From Silvimonas soli (lineage in GTDB: Bacteria > Pseudomonadota > Gammaproteobacteria > Burkholderiales > Chitinibacteraceae), in NCBI RefSeq assembly GCF_030035605.1, contig NZ_CP106736.1, positions 2,604,001 through 2,668,000 of the forward strand: 64,000 nt of DNA, given 5' to 3'. This document shows, one piece after another, positions 16,206-25,779 of the stretch. The translations under genes and the position numbers were made by a program. The notes under the pieces are model-generated. The model saw only the letters and a list, made by a program, of their open reading frames with translations, searched no databases and had not been told where the DNA came from. The stretch's first letter is position 1. Each line of letters starts with the position of its first letter.

Positions 16206-17027
16206 TCAAATCCCGTCCACTTCCAGTTCGCCACCACCCAATTGCCACACGCGCCCGCCCACGGCGACCCGACGCTGGGCATCGACATCCAGATACAGCA
16301 CCGACAACGGTGAGATTCGGCGGTGGATGGTGTGGCCTTGTTCTATGCGGAAAGAGAATGGCGGCGCGTTGCCGTTGGCGATAAACCAGTGGCCGATGGC
16401 CGCCGCCGCGCTGCCCGCACCAAAATCTTCCTGCAGATGGAACGGGTCCGCCGTGAAGGCCCGCAGCGTCAGCACTTCGCCATCGTTACTCCACAAAGCA
16501 ATCTGCAATAAATGATGCGGATTGCCCAGACTCTGCATCAACAGATCCAGTCGGGGCGCCACTTGCAGCACATGCTGACGCGCACGCAGCGGGATGACCA
16601 ACTGGGTGAAGTCGCTATCCACCCATAAAAGCGGGCCGGACAAATCGGCAGGGTTGAGTCCCAAGGCAGCTGCCAGCGCCAGGTTATCCACTTGAGCCGC
16701 GCGAGCGTGGGCTTGCGGCGTTTGCACCCACCACAAGTCGTTCTTTTTGTAGCCGATGGTGGGGGCGCCGATGGCAATTTGCGCGGCAATGCTCGAAGCA
16801 CCGAGCGCCACCATCGTGGAATAAGGCAGCGCCAACTGCGGCGTGTAGGCCGACCAGGACTGGCTGCGCGTTTCCAGAAAACCGGTTTCCGGAGCACAAA
16901 ACTGATAGGCCAGGCGCTGCGCAACCGCTGCATCCGGGCGTTTTGCGGTCTCACAAATGACCAGCGGACAGCCGCCCATGCGACGTTCGCCAAACACATT
17001 CAAAAGGTGAAACGGGATTTTTACCAT
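16206..17027 (-). CDS. PhzF-family isomerase/epimerase-like protein
   Basis: A 273-residue protein of the PhzF (diaminopimelate-epimerase-like) fold: FHLLNVFGERRMGGCPL at the start, LAYQFCAPETGFLE near 40-53 where family members carry the catalytic glutamate in SET, and EDFGAGSAAAAIGHW near 208-222 in place of EDPATGSAA. The ligand is unknown. I place the start at 17027 because family proteins begin just before this strand. An in-frame ATG at 17051 is also possible, and neither has a strong ribosome binding site. Confidence 0.75.
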   Translation of the reverse strand: MVKIPFHLLNVFGERRMGGCPLVICETAKRPDAAVAQRLAYQFCAPETGFLETRSQSWSAYTPQLALPYSTMVALGASSIAAQIAIGAPTIGYKKNDLWWVQTPQAHARAAQVDNLALAAALGLNPADLSGPLLWVDSDFTQLVIPLRARQHVLQVAPRLDLLMQSLGNPHHLLQIALWSNDGEVLTLRAFTADPFHLQEDFGAGSAAAAIGHWFIANGNAPPFSFRIEQGHTIHRRISPLSVLYLDVDAQRRVAVGGRVWQLGGGELEVDGI

Positions 17028-17134
17028 TTTTGATAACCATTCATGCCGCATAGCGCCGAGGAGGGGGTGTTATTTGTTACAATGCTCGGGTTTGTCCCAA
17101 CTGTCCGATCAACGTCTTTCTGATAGCGAATCCC

Positions 17135-19894
17135 ATGTCTTCTGCACTTGAACTGATTGCCGAAAAAGACCTGCCACTGGCGCGTGACCTTGAAATCCTG
17201 GCCGATGTGCTCGAGAGCACCATTCGCGAACAAACCGGTAATGCCGCCGCGGACCAGATCGGTGCCATTCGGGATCTCGCAATTCGTTATGTGGAAGGCC
17301 GCGATCCGGAAGCCAGTGTGGCGCTTGCCCGCACATTGTCGACGCTTGATCTGTCCAACGCCATGGCGCTAGTGCGAGCATTCAGTTATTTCTCGCATCT
17401 GTCCAATATAGCGGAGGACTTGCATCATAACCGTCGTCGCCGTATCCACAAAATGCATGGCTCGGAAGCGCAACGTGGCAGTATCGAAGCGGCTATCAAT
17501 GCGCTGATCGCCCGCGATATCAAGCCATCTGAAATTCTGGCGATGCTGGGCGAAACGCTCATCGCGCCGGTGCTCACTGCCCACCCGACTGAAGTCAAAC
17601 GTAAAACCATTCTGGAATGCCACGCTGCGATTTCCGAATTGCTGGTAGCGCGTGACCGCAATGCCATGACGCGCGAAGAAGAGCGCGCCAATCGCGAAGC
17701 ACTGGAACGCGTGGTGCTGACGCTGTGGCAAACCCGCGAAATCCGTACCTTCAAGCTCAAGGTGCAGGACGAAGTCGAAAACGGTGCCACGTTCTTCCGC
17801 AGCACTTTCCTGCATGAAGTGCCACGTTTGTATATCGATCTGGAAGACAAACTGGCCGCGTTGTCCGGCGCCGATGTCGAGCTGCCCAATTTTGTGCACA
17901 TCGGTTCGTGGATTGGGGGCGACCGCGACGGTAATCCGTTTGTGAATGGCGATGTGATGCGCTACGCCGTGTCGCGCCAATCGGGTATCGCGCTGGATTA
18001 CTACTATCAACAGTGTTCCAAATTGGGCGCTGAACTTTCCATGTCGACGCGCCTGGTGCAAGTCGACCAGGCGCTGCAACGCCTGGCAGAACAAGCCGCA
18101 GAAGACGAACGCAAGACAGAAGAGCCGTATCGTCTGGCCGTGGGTCATATCACCGCGCGTATTTTTGCCACCGCCATCAAGATCGGCACTTTCCATCATC
18201 AACTGCATGATGTGGCGCGTGCGCCGGAATACGAAAGCGCCGCCGAGCTGGAACGCGATCTGCAAATTGTGTCGGATTCGCTCAAGTCGCATGGCGCCGC
18301 CAAACTGGCCAATGGCCGTCTGCGTCGCTTGCTGCGTGCCGTGTCGGTATTTGGTTTCTACCTGGCACCGGTGGACATGCGCCAGCACGCTGGCATGCAT
18401 GAAAAGGTGATTTCGGAACTGTTCCAGAAAGCCGGTCTTGAGGATTATCCCAAGCTGGATGAAGCCTCACGCCGCGTGGTACTGCTGCGTGAACTGGCCA
18501 GCCCGCGCCCGCTGATCTGCCCGCATGTGGATTACACCGAAGATACCCAGAAAGAAGTGGATATCTATGCCGCCGCCGCTGAGTTGCAGGCGCGTTATGG
18601 CTCCGAAGTACTGCCCAATTACATCATTTCCAACTGCGAGTCGGTCTCCGACCTGCTGGAAGTGGCGGTATTGATGAATGAAGTCGGTCTGATTCAACTC
18701 ACTCCGATTCCAAAAGCAAAGATCAACGTTATCCCGCTGTTTGAAACCACCGCCGACCTGCGTAACAGCGGCCAGATCATGGCTGAACTGTTTGCCTTGC
18801 CGCAGTGGCGCACCATCGTGGCCGCACGCGGTCAGGTGCAGGAAGTCATGCTGGGTTATTCGGACTCCAACAAGGACGGCGGTTACCTCACATCCAACTG
18901 GGAGCTGTACAAAGCCGAACTGAACCTGGTCAAGGTGTTTGAGGGCGTTGGTATCAAGATGCGCCTGTTCCATGGTCGCGGCGGTACGGTGGGTCGTGGC
19001 GGTGGTCCGGCATTTGATGCCATCGTGGCGCAGCCAGTGGGTTCAGTGAACGGCCAGATTCGTATTACCGAGCAGGGCGAAGTGATTGCCTCCAAGTTTG
19101 CTGACCGCGAAGTCGGTCGCCGCAATCTGGAAATCATGATCTCCGCCACGCTGGAAGCCAGCTTCCCGACGGATGAACAAGCCCGCGTTGATACGCCAGA
19201 GCGTCACAAGCTGGCCGAGCGCCTGTCGCTGCGTGCGTATCAGGCCTACCGTGATCTGGTTTACGCCACACCGGAATTCATCACTTATTTCCGTGAAGCC
19301 ACGCCGATCAACGAGATCCCGAACCTGAACATCGGTTCGCGTCCAAGTGCGCGCAAGAACACCAATTCGATCGCCGATCTGCGGGCGATTCCTTGGGTGT
19401 TCTCCTGGTCGCAATGCCGTTTGATGCTGCCGGGCTGGTTTGGCTTTGGCACGGCGATTGCCGAATACCTGGCCGAGACCGACGAAGCGGGTCTGGCCGT
19501 CTTGCAAGAACTGTATCGCGAATGGCCGTTCTTCCAGGTCACCGTATCCAATATGGAAATGGTGCTGGCCAAGTCGGATATCGCCATTGCCGCGCGTTAC
19601 TCCGAACTGGTGCAGGATCAGGACCTGGCTCGCCGTATCTTCGGTCGTATCCGTGATGAATGGCAACGCGCTGTAGACGCCGTGCTGGCCATCACTGGTC
19701 ACAAAGAGCTGCTGGGTGATAACCCGATGCTGGCGCGCAGCCTCGATAATCGTCTGCCGTATCTGGACCCGCTCAACCACTTGCAAGTTGAATTGCTCAA
19801 GCGCCTGCGTGCGGGTGATGAAAGCGAAGACCTGCAACACGCGGTGCATTTGACGATTAACGGGATTGCGGCCGGTTTGCGTAACAGTGGTTAA
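17135..19894 (+). CDS. ppc: Phosphoenolpyruvate carboxylase
   Basis: A 919-residue cytoplasmic enzyme that carboxylates phosphoenolpyruvate to oxaloacetate, refilling the TCA cycle. Active-site signatures are intact: LTAHPTEVKRKT with His150, VMLGYSDSNKDGGYL with Lys580, and FHGRGGTVGRGGGP shortly after it. The C terminus ends TINGIAAGLRNSG, as expected for the family's allosteric site. A TTACAAT box at 17077-17083 could be the -10 element. It diverges from the PhzF-like gene. Confidence 0.97.
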   Translation: MSSALELIAEKDLPLARDLEILADVLESTIREQTGNAAADQIGAIRDLAIRYVEGRDPEASVALARTLSTLDLSNAMALVRAFSYFSHLSNIAEDLHHNRRRRIHKMHGSEAQRGSIEAAINALIARDIKPSEILAMLGETLIAPVLTAHPTEVKRKTILECHAAISELLVARDRNAMTREEERANREALERVVLTLWQTREIRTFKLKVQDEVENGATFFRSTFLHEVPRLYIDLEDKLAALSGADVELPNFVHIGSWIGGDRDGNPFVNGDVMRYAVSRQSGIALDYYYQQCSKLGAELSMSTRLVQVDQALQRLAEQAAEDERKTEEPYRLAVGHITARIFATAIKIGTFHHQLHDVARAPEYESAAELERDLQIVSDSLKSHGAAKLANGRLRRLLRAVSVFGFYLAPVDMRQHAGMHEKVISELFQKAGLEDYPKLDEASRRVVLLRELASPRPLICPHVDYTEDTQKEVDIYAAAAELQARYGSEVLPNYIISNCESVSDLLEVAVLMNEVGLIQLTPIPKAKINVIPLFETTADLRNSGQIMAELFALPQWRTIVAARGQVQEVMLGYSDSNKDGGYLTSNWELYKAELNLVKVFEGVGIKMRLFHGRGGTVGRGGGPAFDAIVAQPVGSVNGQIRITEQGEVIASKFADREVGRRNLEIMISATLEASFPTDEQARVDTPERHKLAERLSLRAYQAYRDLVYATPEFITYFREATPINEIPNLNIGSRPSARKNTNSIADLRAIPWVFSWSQCRLMLPGWFGFGTAIAEYLAETDEAGLAVLQELYREWPFFQVTVSNMEMVLAKSDIAIAARYSELVQDQDLARRIFGRIRDEWQRAVDAVLAITGHKELLGDNPMLARSLDNRLPYLDPLNHLQVELLKRLRAGDESEDLQHAVHLTINGIAAGLRNSG

Positions 19895-19938
19895 TACCGC
19901 TCAGCAATAAACGCCCGATCCGGCATATACTCGCCGCC

Positions 19939-20433
19939 ATGATCCGTCCCTTTGTTTCTTTCAAGGCTACCGGGTTGATGGCGGCGATTTCTTTTGCCTG
20001 TGCCACTCACCTGGTCAACGCTGCTGGACTGCCTAGCCACTTTGGCGAGCAGATGGAGGCCGCGCTGTCTTGCCATTCCGAGTGGTCCACCAGTTGGTGG
20101 CGGGCGTATTTCCGCAATTACCTGGGAAAGCCGCTGCGCACCTGGGGCGATGCGGAGTGGTTCGACGCCAAAAACGCCCAGCTGGCGGGCAATACAGCCA
20201 GCGAAGTATTCGTCAATCTGCCGGAAAGCGGTGCCTTGATGGTCGGCGTGCTGATTCCTTCCCCGGTGGATACGGTGCGCAAACAACTGGAAGCCACCCT
20301 CAACACCCAGTTCGTTCCTCTGGCCGGGCCTTACCCGCGCTATCTCTCCAAATTCGGCAGTGTGCTGGTGGGTTTGTCCAACAAACAAACCAAGTGGTAT
20401 TGCGCGCGCTGGAGTCTGGGCAACCGTCCCTGA
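19939..20433 (+). CDS. Exported hypothetical protein
   Basis: A 164-residue protein with a signal peptide of about 28 residues (hydrophobic LMAAISFACATHLVNA-A). The mature part has two cysteines (LSCHSEW and WYCARWS) that could form a disulfide, and several tryptophans. I do not recognise a family. It follows ppc by 44 bases on the same strand, without a clear ribosome binding site. Periplasmic or secreted. Confidence 0.6.
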   Translation: MIRPFVSFKATGLMAAISFACATHLVNAAGLPSHFGEQMEAALSCHSEWSTSWWRAYFRNYLGKPLRTWGDAEWFDAKNAQLAGNTASEVFVNLPESGALMVGVLIPSPVDTVRKQLEATLNTQFVPLAGPYPRYLSKFGSVLVGLSNKQTKWYCARWSLGNRP

Positions 20434-20854
20434 ATTACCCGCTACCGCAATTTTGAGTTGTTCATGCAGACCTCTGTGATGCTTTTGGCATAACAGGTCG
20501 GTCATGTTTATAGATACCACTTTGTCATAATTCCACACCCCTGCCTTTTGGTTGCCACGTCAACGTTGACCGATTTTTCTCGGGCACAAGTTGTTGACGG
20601 TTCCTTAAAGAAAAAAGACTGGGTGGTGAAAATATTCATCACCAGGCCGATGCACAGGCACAACAAACACCCTGCATTTCGTCGGCGACAAACGTCATAT
20701 ATATCCGCCTGGCGGGCGCTTCGGTTTGCGCAATTCTGGATAATTCTTTTCTTATGTTGCAACGCAATAGTAATAAATAGTCCTTTCCACACAGCAATTT
20801 GAGCAAATAATTCATCTATTGCTGCAATGCAGCATCTTCGTTGAGCCAGCTGAA
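20434..20854. other. Gene-free AT-richer stretch upstream of the chitinase leader RNA
   Basis: Short open frames exist on both strands but none has a ribosome binding site or recognisable protein. The composition is AT-richer than the flanking genes, especially 20500-20820. It is the probable site of the chitinase promoter. A small palindrome GCTGCAATGCAGC lies at 20821-20833. Confidence 0.45.
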
Positions 20855-21007
20855 GCTTGCTGACGGCAATAGACGGTACCGAACGTCTGTCCAGGGTAAA
20901 ACCCGTACGTCGGTCGCAGGCTTGACGTCAGATTCCGGTTTGGCGGCTAATGGGCGCCGTGGAACCCGAAGGCTGCATAAGGGTGTCGGTTACCGTCAGC
21001 ACAAAGC
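20855..21007 (+). ncRNA. Candidate structured 5' leader RNA of the chitinase gene
   Basis: GCTGACGG at 20859-20866 pairs perfectly with CCGTCAGC at 20993-21000, extended by GCTT (20855-20858) with AAGC (21004-21007). Four local hairpins lie inside in order: AGACG/CGTCT (20871-20888), GGGT-AAA-ACCC (20894-20904), ACGTC/GACGT (20907-20928), and a long imperfect one at 20933-20970 with inner GGCG/CGCC and outer GGTT/AACC pairs. A closed multi-branch fold some 90 bases before a start codon suggests a cis-regulatory RNA. I match it to no known riboswitch class. Confidence 0.4.
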
Positions 21008-21104
21008 ACTGCGAGCAAGGTGCAAAAGAAAACATCATCTGACGACCAGACCACTGGATGCGCATGAATAGCGCCAATACAAGAAGGATGGAGACTTGCC
21101 TATT

Positions 21105-23090
21105 ATGAAAATGAGACGTTTAAACCTTGCAGCGATTCCGGCCGCCCTCGTGGCGGCCCATTCTTTTGCTGCATATCCGGCCTGGGTAGACGGCGGTACT
21201 TATACTGCTGGCACCATCGTTGTTTACAACGGCCATGATTATCAAGCGCTGGTCACCCAGACTGATTATGTGGGTGCCAACTGGAACCCGGCTGCGACGC
21301 CAAGTCTGTGGAAGGATCTGGGAGCGGATGCTGGCGGTTCGCCAACGCCTACTCCGACACCTGCGCCGACGCCAGTCCCGACACCGGCTCCAACGCCGGC
21401 TCCAACGCCAGCGCCGACCCCGGCACCAACGCCTGCTCCTACTCCCGCACCTACACCAAGTGGTAGCTGTGCGGCGGTCTGGAATGCAACCACTGCCTAC
21501 AACACCGGCAACACCGTTAGCCTGAATGGCGTTAACTATGTGGCCAACTGGTGGACGCAAGGCCAGAGCCCGGCCACCAATTCGGGTGCCAGCGGTAGCG
21601 GCCAGCCATGGACGATCGTAGCGAACTGTTCGGGTGGCACGCCGACTCCGACACCTACTCCAACACCGGCGCCGACACCTACTCCGACGCCAACTCCTGC
21701 TCCGACGCCTACCCCAACGCCGGCTCCAACCCCGACACCGACACCGACTCCCGCGCCGACACCTACCCCGACTCCAGCTCCAACTCCGTCGGGCAAGTAT
21801 CAAGTGGGTTCGTACTTCGCGCAGTGGGGTATTTACTCGCTTGGCTATAATGTGAAGAACATCGACACCAGCGGTTCCGCTGCCAAGATGACCTTCCTGA
21901 ACTACGCCTTCAACAACATCTACAAGCAAGCCGACGGTACCTATCAATGCCAGGGTCAAGTGACCGTGACTGAGCAAGGCGCCACCAACCCGAACGCAGC
22001 AGGTGCTGGTACGGGTGGCGATGCGTGGGCTGATATCCAGAAGGGCTTTGACGCAACCACTTCGGTGAGCGGCGTTGCAGACACCTGGAACCAGACCGTG
22101 AAGGGTAACTTCAACCAGCTCAAGCAACTGAAAGCCAAGTATCCAAACCTGAAAGTGATCATGTCACTGGGCGGCTGGACCTGGTCCAAGTACTTCTCGG
22201 CAGCTGCTGCCACCGACACTGGCCGCAAGGCGCTGGTTTCCAGCTGCGTCAACTTGTACATCAAGGGTAACTACCCGGTTGATTCCGGTTCGGGTACCGG
22301 CGGTACTGGTGTACTGGCTGGCATCTTCGACGGTATCGATATCGACTGGGAATACCCGGGTATCCAGGGCGTTGGCTACAACACGGTTGATCCGGTCAAT
22401 GACAAGCACAACTACTCGCTGCTGATGCAGGAATTCCGTAGCGAACTTGATGCTTATGGCGCCACCACCGGCAAGCATTATCTGCTGACGGCGACCACCG
22501 GCGCGGGTTCAGACAAGATCGCTCAGGAAGAACCGGCCGCATTGGCTTCCTCGGTAGATTGGCTGAACCTGATGGCGTACGACTACCACGGTGGCTTTGA
22601 AACCACCGGTCCGACGGACTTCCAGGCCAATCTGTATGGCGACCCGGCAAGCCCGAATATCTCGAATGGCGGCACGGTAGCAACGTACTTTACCGATGAT
22701 GCAGTCAAAGAGTTGGTCGCGGCAGGCTTCCCGATCGCCAAACTCAATCTGGGCATTCCGTTCTACGGACGTGGCTGGACTGGCGTGAAGAACGTGAACA
22801 ACGGCATGTACCAGACTGCAACCGGCCCGGCAGCGGGTGCTTCTGAGGCAGGCATCAACAACTACAACGTGTTGAAATCCGCCGCAGGTAACATCTTCTA
22901 CAACAATACCGTGGTTGGTCTGTACAAGTTCGATGGTACCAACTGGTGGAGCTACGATGATCCGTCGATCATCGCCACCAAGCTGAACTACACCAAGACC
23001 AAGGGTATGGGCGGTGTGTTCTCCTGGTCGCTGGATGGGGATGACACCTCCGCTACCCTGATGAACGCGATGGGCGCCATCAACCAGTAA
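21105..23090 (+). CDS. Secreted GH18 chitinase with two chitin-binding domains
   Basis: A 661-residue exported endochitinase-like enzyme. A signal peptide (to about residue 23) is followed by a CBM5/12 domain at about 24-73, a Pro-Thr linker at 80-119, a second CBM5/12 domain at about 121-175, a second Pro-Thr linker at 179-229, and a GH18 catalytic domain to the end. The catalytic motif DxxDxDxE is intact in FDGIDIDWEYPG, with proton donor Glu416. It should cut insoluble chitin outside the cell. The ATG at 21105 has GGAG 11 bases upstream; a TTG at 21096, seven bases after AAGAAGGA, would add three residues. Confidence 0.93.
   Translation: MKMRRLNLAAIPAALVAAHSFAAYPAWVDGGTYTAGTIVVYNGHDYQALVTQTDYVGANWNPAATPSLWKDLGADAGGSPTPTPTPAPTPVPTPAPTPAPTPAPTPAPTPAPTPAPTPSGSCAAVWNATTAYNTGNTVSLNGVNYVANWWTQGQSPATNSGASGSGQPWTIVANCSGGTPTPTPTPTPAPTPTPTPTPAPTPTPTPAPTPTPTPTPAPTPTPTPAPTPSGKYQVGSYFAQWGIYSLGYNVKNIDTSGSAAKMTFLNYAFNNIYKQADGTYQCQGQVTVTEQGATNPNAAGAGTGGDAWADIQKGFDATTSVSGVADTWNQTVKGNFNQLKQLKAKYPNLKVIMSLGGWTWSKYFSAAAATDTGRKALVSSCVNLYIKGNYPVDSGSGTGGTGVLAGIFDGIDIDWEYPGIQGVGYNTVDPVNDKHNYSLLMQEFRSELDAYGATTGKHYLLTATTGAGSDKIAQEEPAALASSVDWLNLMAYDYHGGFETTGPTDFQANLYGDPASPNISNGGTVATYFTDDAVKELVAAGFPIAKLNLGIPFYGRGWTGVKNVNNGMYQTATGPAAGASEAGINNYNVLKSAAGNIFYNNTVVGLYKFDGTNWWSYDDPSIIATKLNYTKTKGMGGVFSWSLDGDDTSATLMNAMGAINQ
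21342..21461 (+). repeat. Tandem Pro-Thr linker repeat 1 in chitinase
   Basis: About 40 codons of near-perfect PAPT/PTPA units encoded by repeating CCAACGCC/CCGACACC-type hexamers and dodecamers. It links the two chitin-binding domains. Confidence 0.85.
21639..21791 (+). repeat. Tandem Pro-Thr linker repeat 2 in chitinase
   Basis: About 51 codons of PTPTPTPAPT units, linking the second chitin-binding domain to the catalytic domain. It shares its unit with linker 1, so the arrays could misalign and change length. Confidence 0.85.
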
Positions 23091-23140
23091 GCTTCCAAAG
23101 TGTCGACCCGACGACGTATCAAGCAATACTGATACGCTTA

Positions 23141-23171
23141 GCCCTCCCGGATGTTCGGGAGGGCTTTTTTA
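23141..23171 (+). terminator. Chitinase terminator
   Basis: GCCCTCCCG pairs perfectly with CGGGAGGGC around a short loop and is followed by six T residues. Confidence 0.88.
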
Positions 23172-23414
23172 TGGGCGGAGTGGGTGTGTTCGAAGAGAGG
23201 AGGAGAGCGTGATCCGACTTGCGGCGTGGCGTTGATCGCTCGCTTGCCCATACCCGCAGCGGGGTACTAAAGCATGCGACCGCTCAAAAGCAGGAGCCTA
23301 TCGCCTGCGGCTAAGTATTCCCTGCGCTGCTATGCCATTCTCTGGTCGGTTGGCTGGATAAGCGCTGTCGGGTCATTTAGTTGCTTTGAGAAACCCGGAA
23401 CCGAGAGCCACGTT

Positions 23415-23464
23415 GCCCGGATGAAATCAGGTGGCCCGGATGAAGCGTTAGCGAGAATCCGGGG
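23415..23464. repeat. REP-like palindrome, copy 2, with a partial copy
   Basis: GCCCGGATGAAGCG...AGAATCCGGGG at 23434-23464 differs from the copy at 16084 by one inserted base and one substitution. A half copy (GCCCGGATGAAA) precedes it at 23415. Confidence 0.65.
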
Positions 23465-23534
23465 CTGCTGTATTTACACATGCGGTGCGGTCTCTCGCTC
23501 AGAGGCGCGGCGTGAGCAGTTCTCTCGCAATCCC

Positions 23535-24584
23535 TCAATACACGCCCGGCTTATGCTGCTTCGCCTGCCAGGCTTCTATCTTGGGCAGCATTCTCAAGTA
23601 AAGCCCCGAACCCACTGCGCACAGTGCGCAGGCCAGCACGGTATTTTCCACGCGTGCCAAGGCGAAATGCATGGGCGAGGCGATCACCCGCTGCAGGCCG
23701 AAATCCAGCAGGACCATCACCAACGCGGTAATCGGGATCACCGCCACCCAGTAATTACGCGCCTGCGCTGCCGGGGTCATTGCGGCCATAAGCGTGACCA
23801 GCAAGGCCAGTACCCATTCGTTGTTCACGTAATAGATCACTGCGGCGCCAGCGATTACGCCGATCATTGAGCCGACCAGCCGTTGAATAAGGCGATGCAC
23901 GCTGTGGTGCGCGTCGTAAACGGTGACGATGGCAATGGTCAGCGGCACCCAGTAAAAACGCAGCAAGCCCAGCCATTGGCCCAATAAATAACCCGACAAC
24001 ACCAGCACAGCAAAGTACAGCGCAAAGGCGCCGTTATTGTGACGCCGCCGCATTAAATGCCGGGCCGCTTCGCGCAGCATGGGCGCCGTCTGGTATTCCG
24101 GTTCTTTGAACAGTTTCAGCGATAACAGGATCGACAAAATGCCGGAAATCCCGCCAAGAATCAGATAGGTGCCACATAACGGCGGCAGATCCGGCGCGCT
24201 ATCGCCAAACAAAAAGGCCACCAGCCAGTACTTGCCAATGAACTCGACCGAGCCGCCAGCACCTTGCAGCCAGCCCGCAAACAAGGCAAAGCCCACCAGC
24301 AAGGCCAGCCCGGCGCCCGGCACATAATGGCCTGCAACACCGGCAATGCCCGCCAGCAACATCCCTAAGGTCATATAGATAATGGCGGCAATGCGCTCAC
24401 TGGTTTCGCCGCCATAATCAACGAACAGCGTATAAAAACCGGCAACGCCGCCGTAAACCGCCGGTAAAAACTCTCCCCGCGTCAGTGCAATCAGTAGCGG
24501 TAACCCCACGGCAACCGCGCCGCGAAACATTTTGCGGGTGTTGATCGGGGTAGTGGCCAGAATCAGTGAAGGATGCAGCGCCAT
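23535..24584 (-). CDS. FUSC-family membrane transporter
   Basis: A 349-residue inner-membrane protein with two sets of about five closely packed membrane segments (residues 20-165 and 205-335) and no long soluble domain. This matches the fusaric-acid-resistance (FUSC/YccS-like) fold, whose members export aromatic acids and similar compounds. The conserved second half contains YWVPLTIAIVTVYDAHHSVHRLIQRLVG. The substrate is unknown. The loop between halves (FKEPEYQTAPMLREAARHLMRR) is cytoplasmic. Confidence 0.8.
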   Translation of the reverse strand: MALHPSLILATTPINTRKMFRGAVAVGLPLLIALTRGEFLPAVYGGVAGFYTLFVDYGGETSERIAAIIYMTLGMLLAGIAGVAGHYVPGAGLALLVGFALFAGWLQGAGGSVEFIGKYWLVAFLFGDSAPDLPPLCGTYLILGGISGILSILLSLKLFKEPEYQTAPMLREAARHLMRRRHNNGAFALYFAVLVLSGYLLGQWLGLLRFYWVPLTIAIVTVYDAHHSVHRLIQRLVGSMIGVIAGAAVIYYVNNEWVLALLVTLMAAMTPAAQARNYWVAVIPITALVMVLLDFGLQRVIASPMHFALARVENTVLACALCAVGSGLYLRMLPKIEAWQAKQHKPGVY

Positions 24585-24755
24585 AGGGACAAGGCAAGCC
24601 TGTAAGAGACGAGGGTCGAAATGTAGTCAGACTACATGAACTTGCCCAGGTAAATAAGCCCGCCAACGCGTATAAGCGGCATCTGGCAACAGAGCGGGAT
24701 TTAGCCTTTGCCACAAGCGGGGCATGCGGGATAATCGCGTTTTCAGGAATCCACC

Positions 24756-25769
24756 ATGCCTTTGCTGCAAAACACCGACCTGTCTGGCCTCAATACCCTG
24801 GGGCTGCCATCCCGCGCCCAATTCTTGTGTGAGCTGACCGATATCGGTGAGTTGGCGACATTACGTGCCGATATCGCTTTGGCGGGCTTGCCGTGGCATG
24901 TACTTGGCGGTGGTAGCAATCTGGTATTGCCAGATGTGGTGCCGGGCCTGGTGATCAAAGTCGCTATCGCTGGGCGTTCGTTGGCGGGCGAGGACGACAC
25001 TGCCTGGTACGTCTCCGGCGGTGGCGGCGAAAACTGGCATGAGTTTGTACAGTGGACCCTGGCGCAGGGCTGGGGCGGGTTGGAAAATCTGTCGCTGATT
25101 CCCGGTACCGTCGGCGCTGCACCAATCCAGAATATTGGCGCCTATGGCGTAGAGGTAAAGGACGTGTTGTATGGCGTGCATGCCACGCATTTGCAGACCG
25201 GTGAACAACGCGTATTCAGCAAATGCGAGTGCCGCTTTGCCTACCGCGACAGTATCTTCAAACAAGAAGAAGCCGGGCGCTGGTTGATCAGCGAGGTCAT
25301 CTTTCGCCTGCCCAAACAACCGGCGTTGCATACTGCTTATGGCGAGATCGAACGCGAATTGCAGCAGCTTGGCGTACCTACCTCGCCCCAAGCTGTAGCG
25401 CAGGCGGTCATCAATGTGCGTCAGCGCAAACTGCCTGATCCGGCTGTGATCGGCAACGCGGGCAGCTTCTTCAAGAACCCGATTGTGGATGTGGCGACGC
25501 GTGACCAGATTGCTGCAGAGTGGCCCGAGCTGGTGAGTTATCCGGTGACTGCGGGTTGGGTCAAACTGGCCGCAGGCTGGTTGATAGATAAGGCGGGCTG
25601 GAAAGGCAAAACGCTGGGGTCGGCAGGCATGTACGACAAACAGGCGCTGGTGCTGGTCAACCATGGCGGCGCAGGGCGTGCGGATGTCGAGCAGCTGTGC
25701 CGTGCAGTACAAGCGTCGGTCAAAGGCAAATTTGGCGTGCAGCTCGAGCCTGAGCCGGTGTTCTGGTAA
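24756..25769 (+). CDS. murB: UDP-N-acetylenolpyruvoylglucosamine reductase
   Basis: A 337-residue FAD enzyme that reduces the enolpyruvyl group to make UDP-MurNAc for peptidoglycan. FAD-binding VLGGGSNLVLPD is near 49-60, NLSLIPGTVGAAPIQNIGAYG near 110-130, and RKLPDPAVIGNAGSFFKNP near 228-246 carries the catalytic serine. It converges with mpl, so a synthesis gene and a recycling gene of the same pathway are neighbours. Confidence 0.96.
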   Translation: MPLLQNTDLSGLNTLGLPSRAQFLCELTDIGELATLRADIALAGLPWHVLGGGSNLVLPDVVPGLVIKVAIAGRSLAGEDDTAWYVSGGGGENWHEFVQWTLAQGWGGLENLSLIPGTVGAAPIQNIGAYGVEVKDVLYGVHATHLQTGEQRVFSKCECRFAYRDSIFKQEEAGRWLISEVIFRLPKQPALHTAYGEIERELQQLGVPTSPQAVAQAVINVRQRKLPDPAVIGNAGSFFKNPIVDVATRDQIAAEWPELVSYPVTAGWVKLAAGWLIDKAGWKGKTLGSAGMYDKQALVLVNHGGAGRADVEQLCRAVQASVKGKFGVQLEPEPVFW

Positions 25770-25779
25770 TACGAGTTTT

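Larger units (their letters stand above)
23091..23534. other. Intergenic region with terminator and REP-like elements
   Basis: 444 bases between convergent chitinase and FUSC genes. It holds the chitinase terminator at 23141-23170 and a repeat cluster at 23415-23464. No supported gene. Confidence 0.55.

Noticed and set aside
20548..20802. 84-codon open frame upstream of the chitinase
   Set aside because: No ribosome binding site, no domain, and an opposite-strand frame of similar length overlaps it.
20890..21000. c-di-GMP-I (GEMM) riboswitch in the chitinase leader
   Set aside because: CAGGGTAAAACC and GGTTACCG loosely recall GEMM, but the conserved GACGCAAAGCC core is absent and the hairpin order differs.
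21342..21791. CRISPR-like tandem repeats
   Set aside because: The repeats are short, lack unique spacers, and translate in frame as Pro-Thr linkers of the chitinase.
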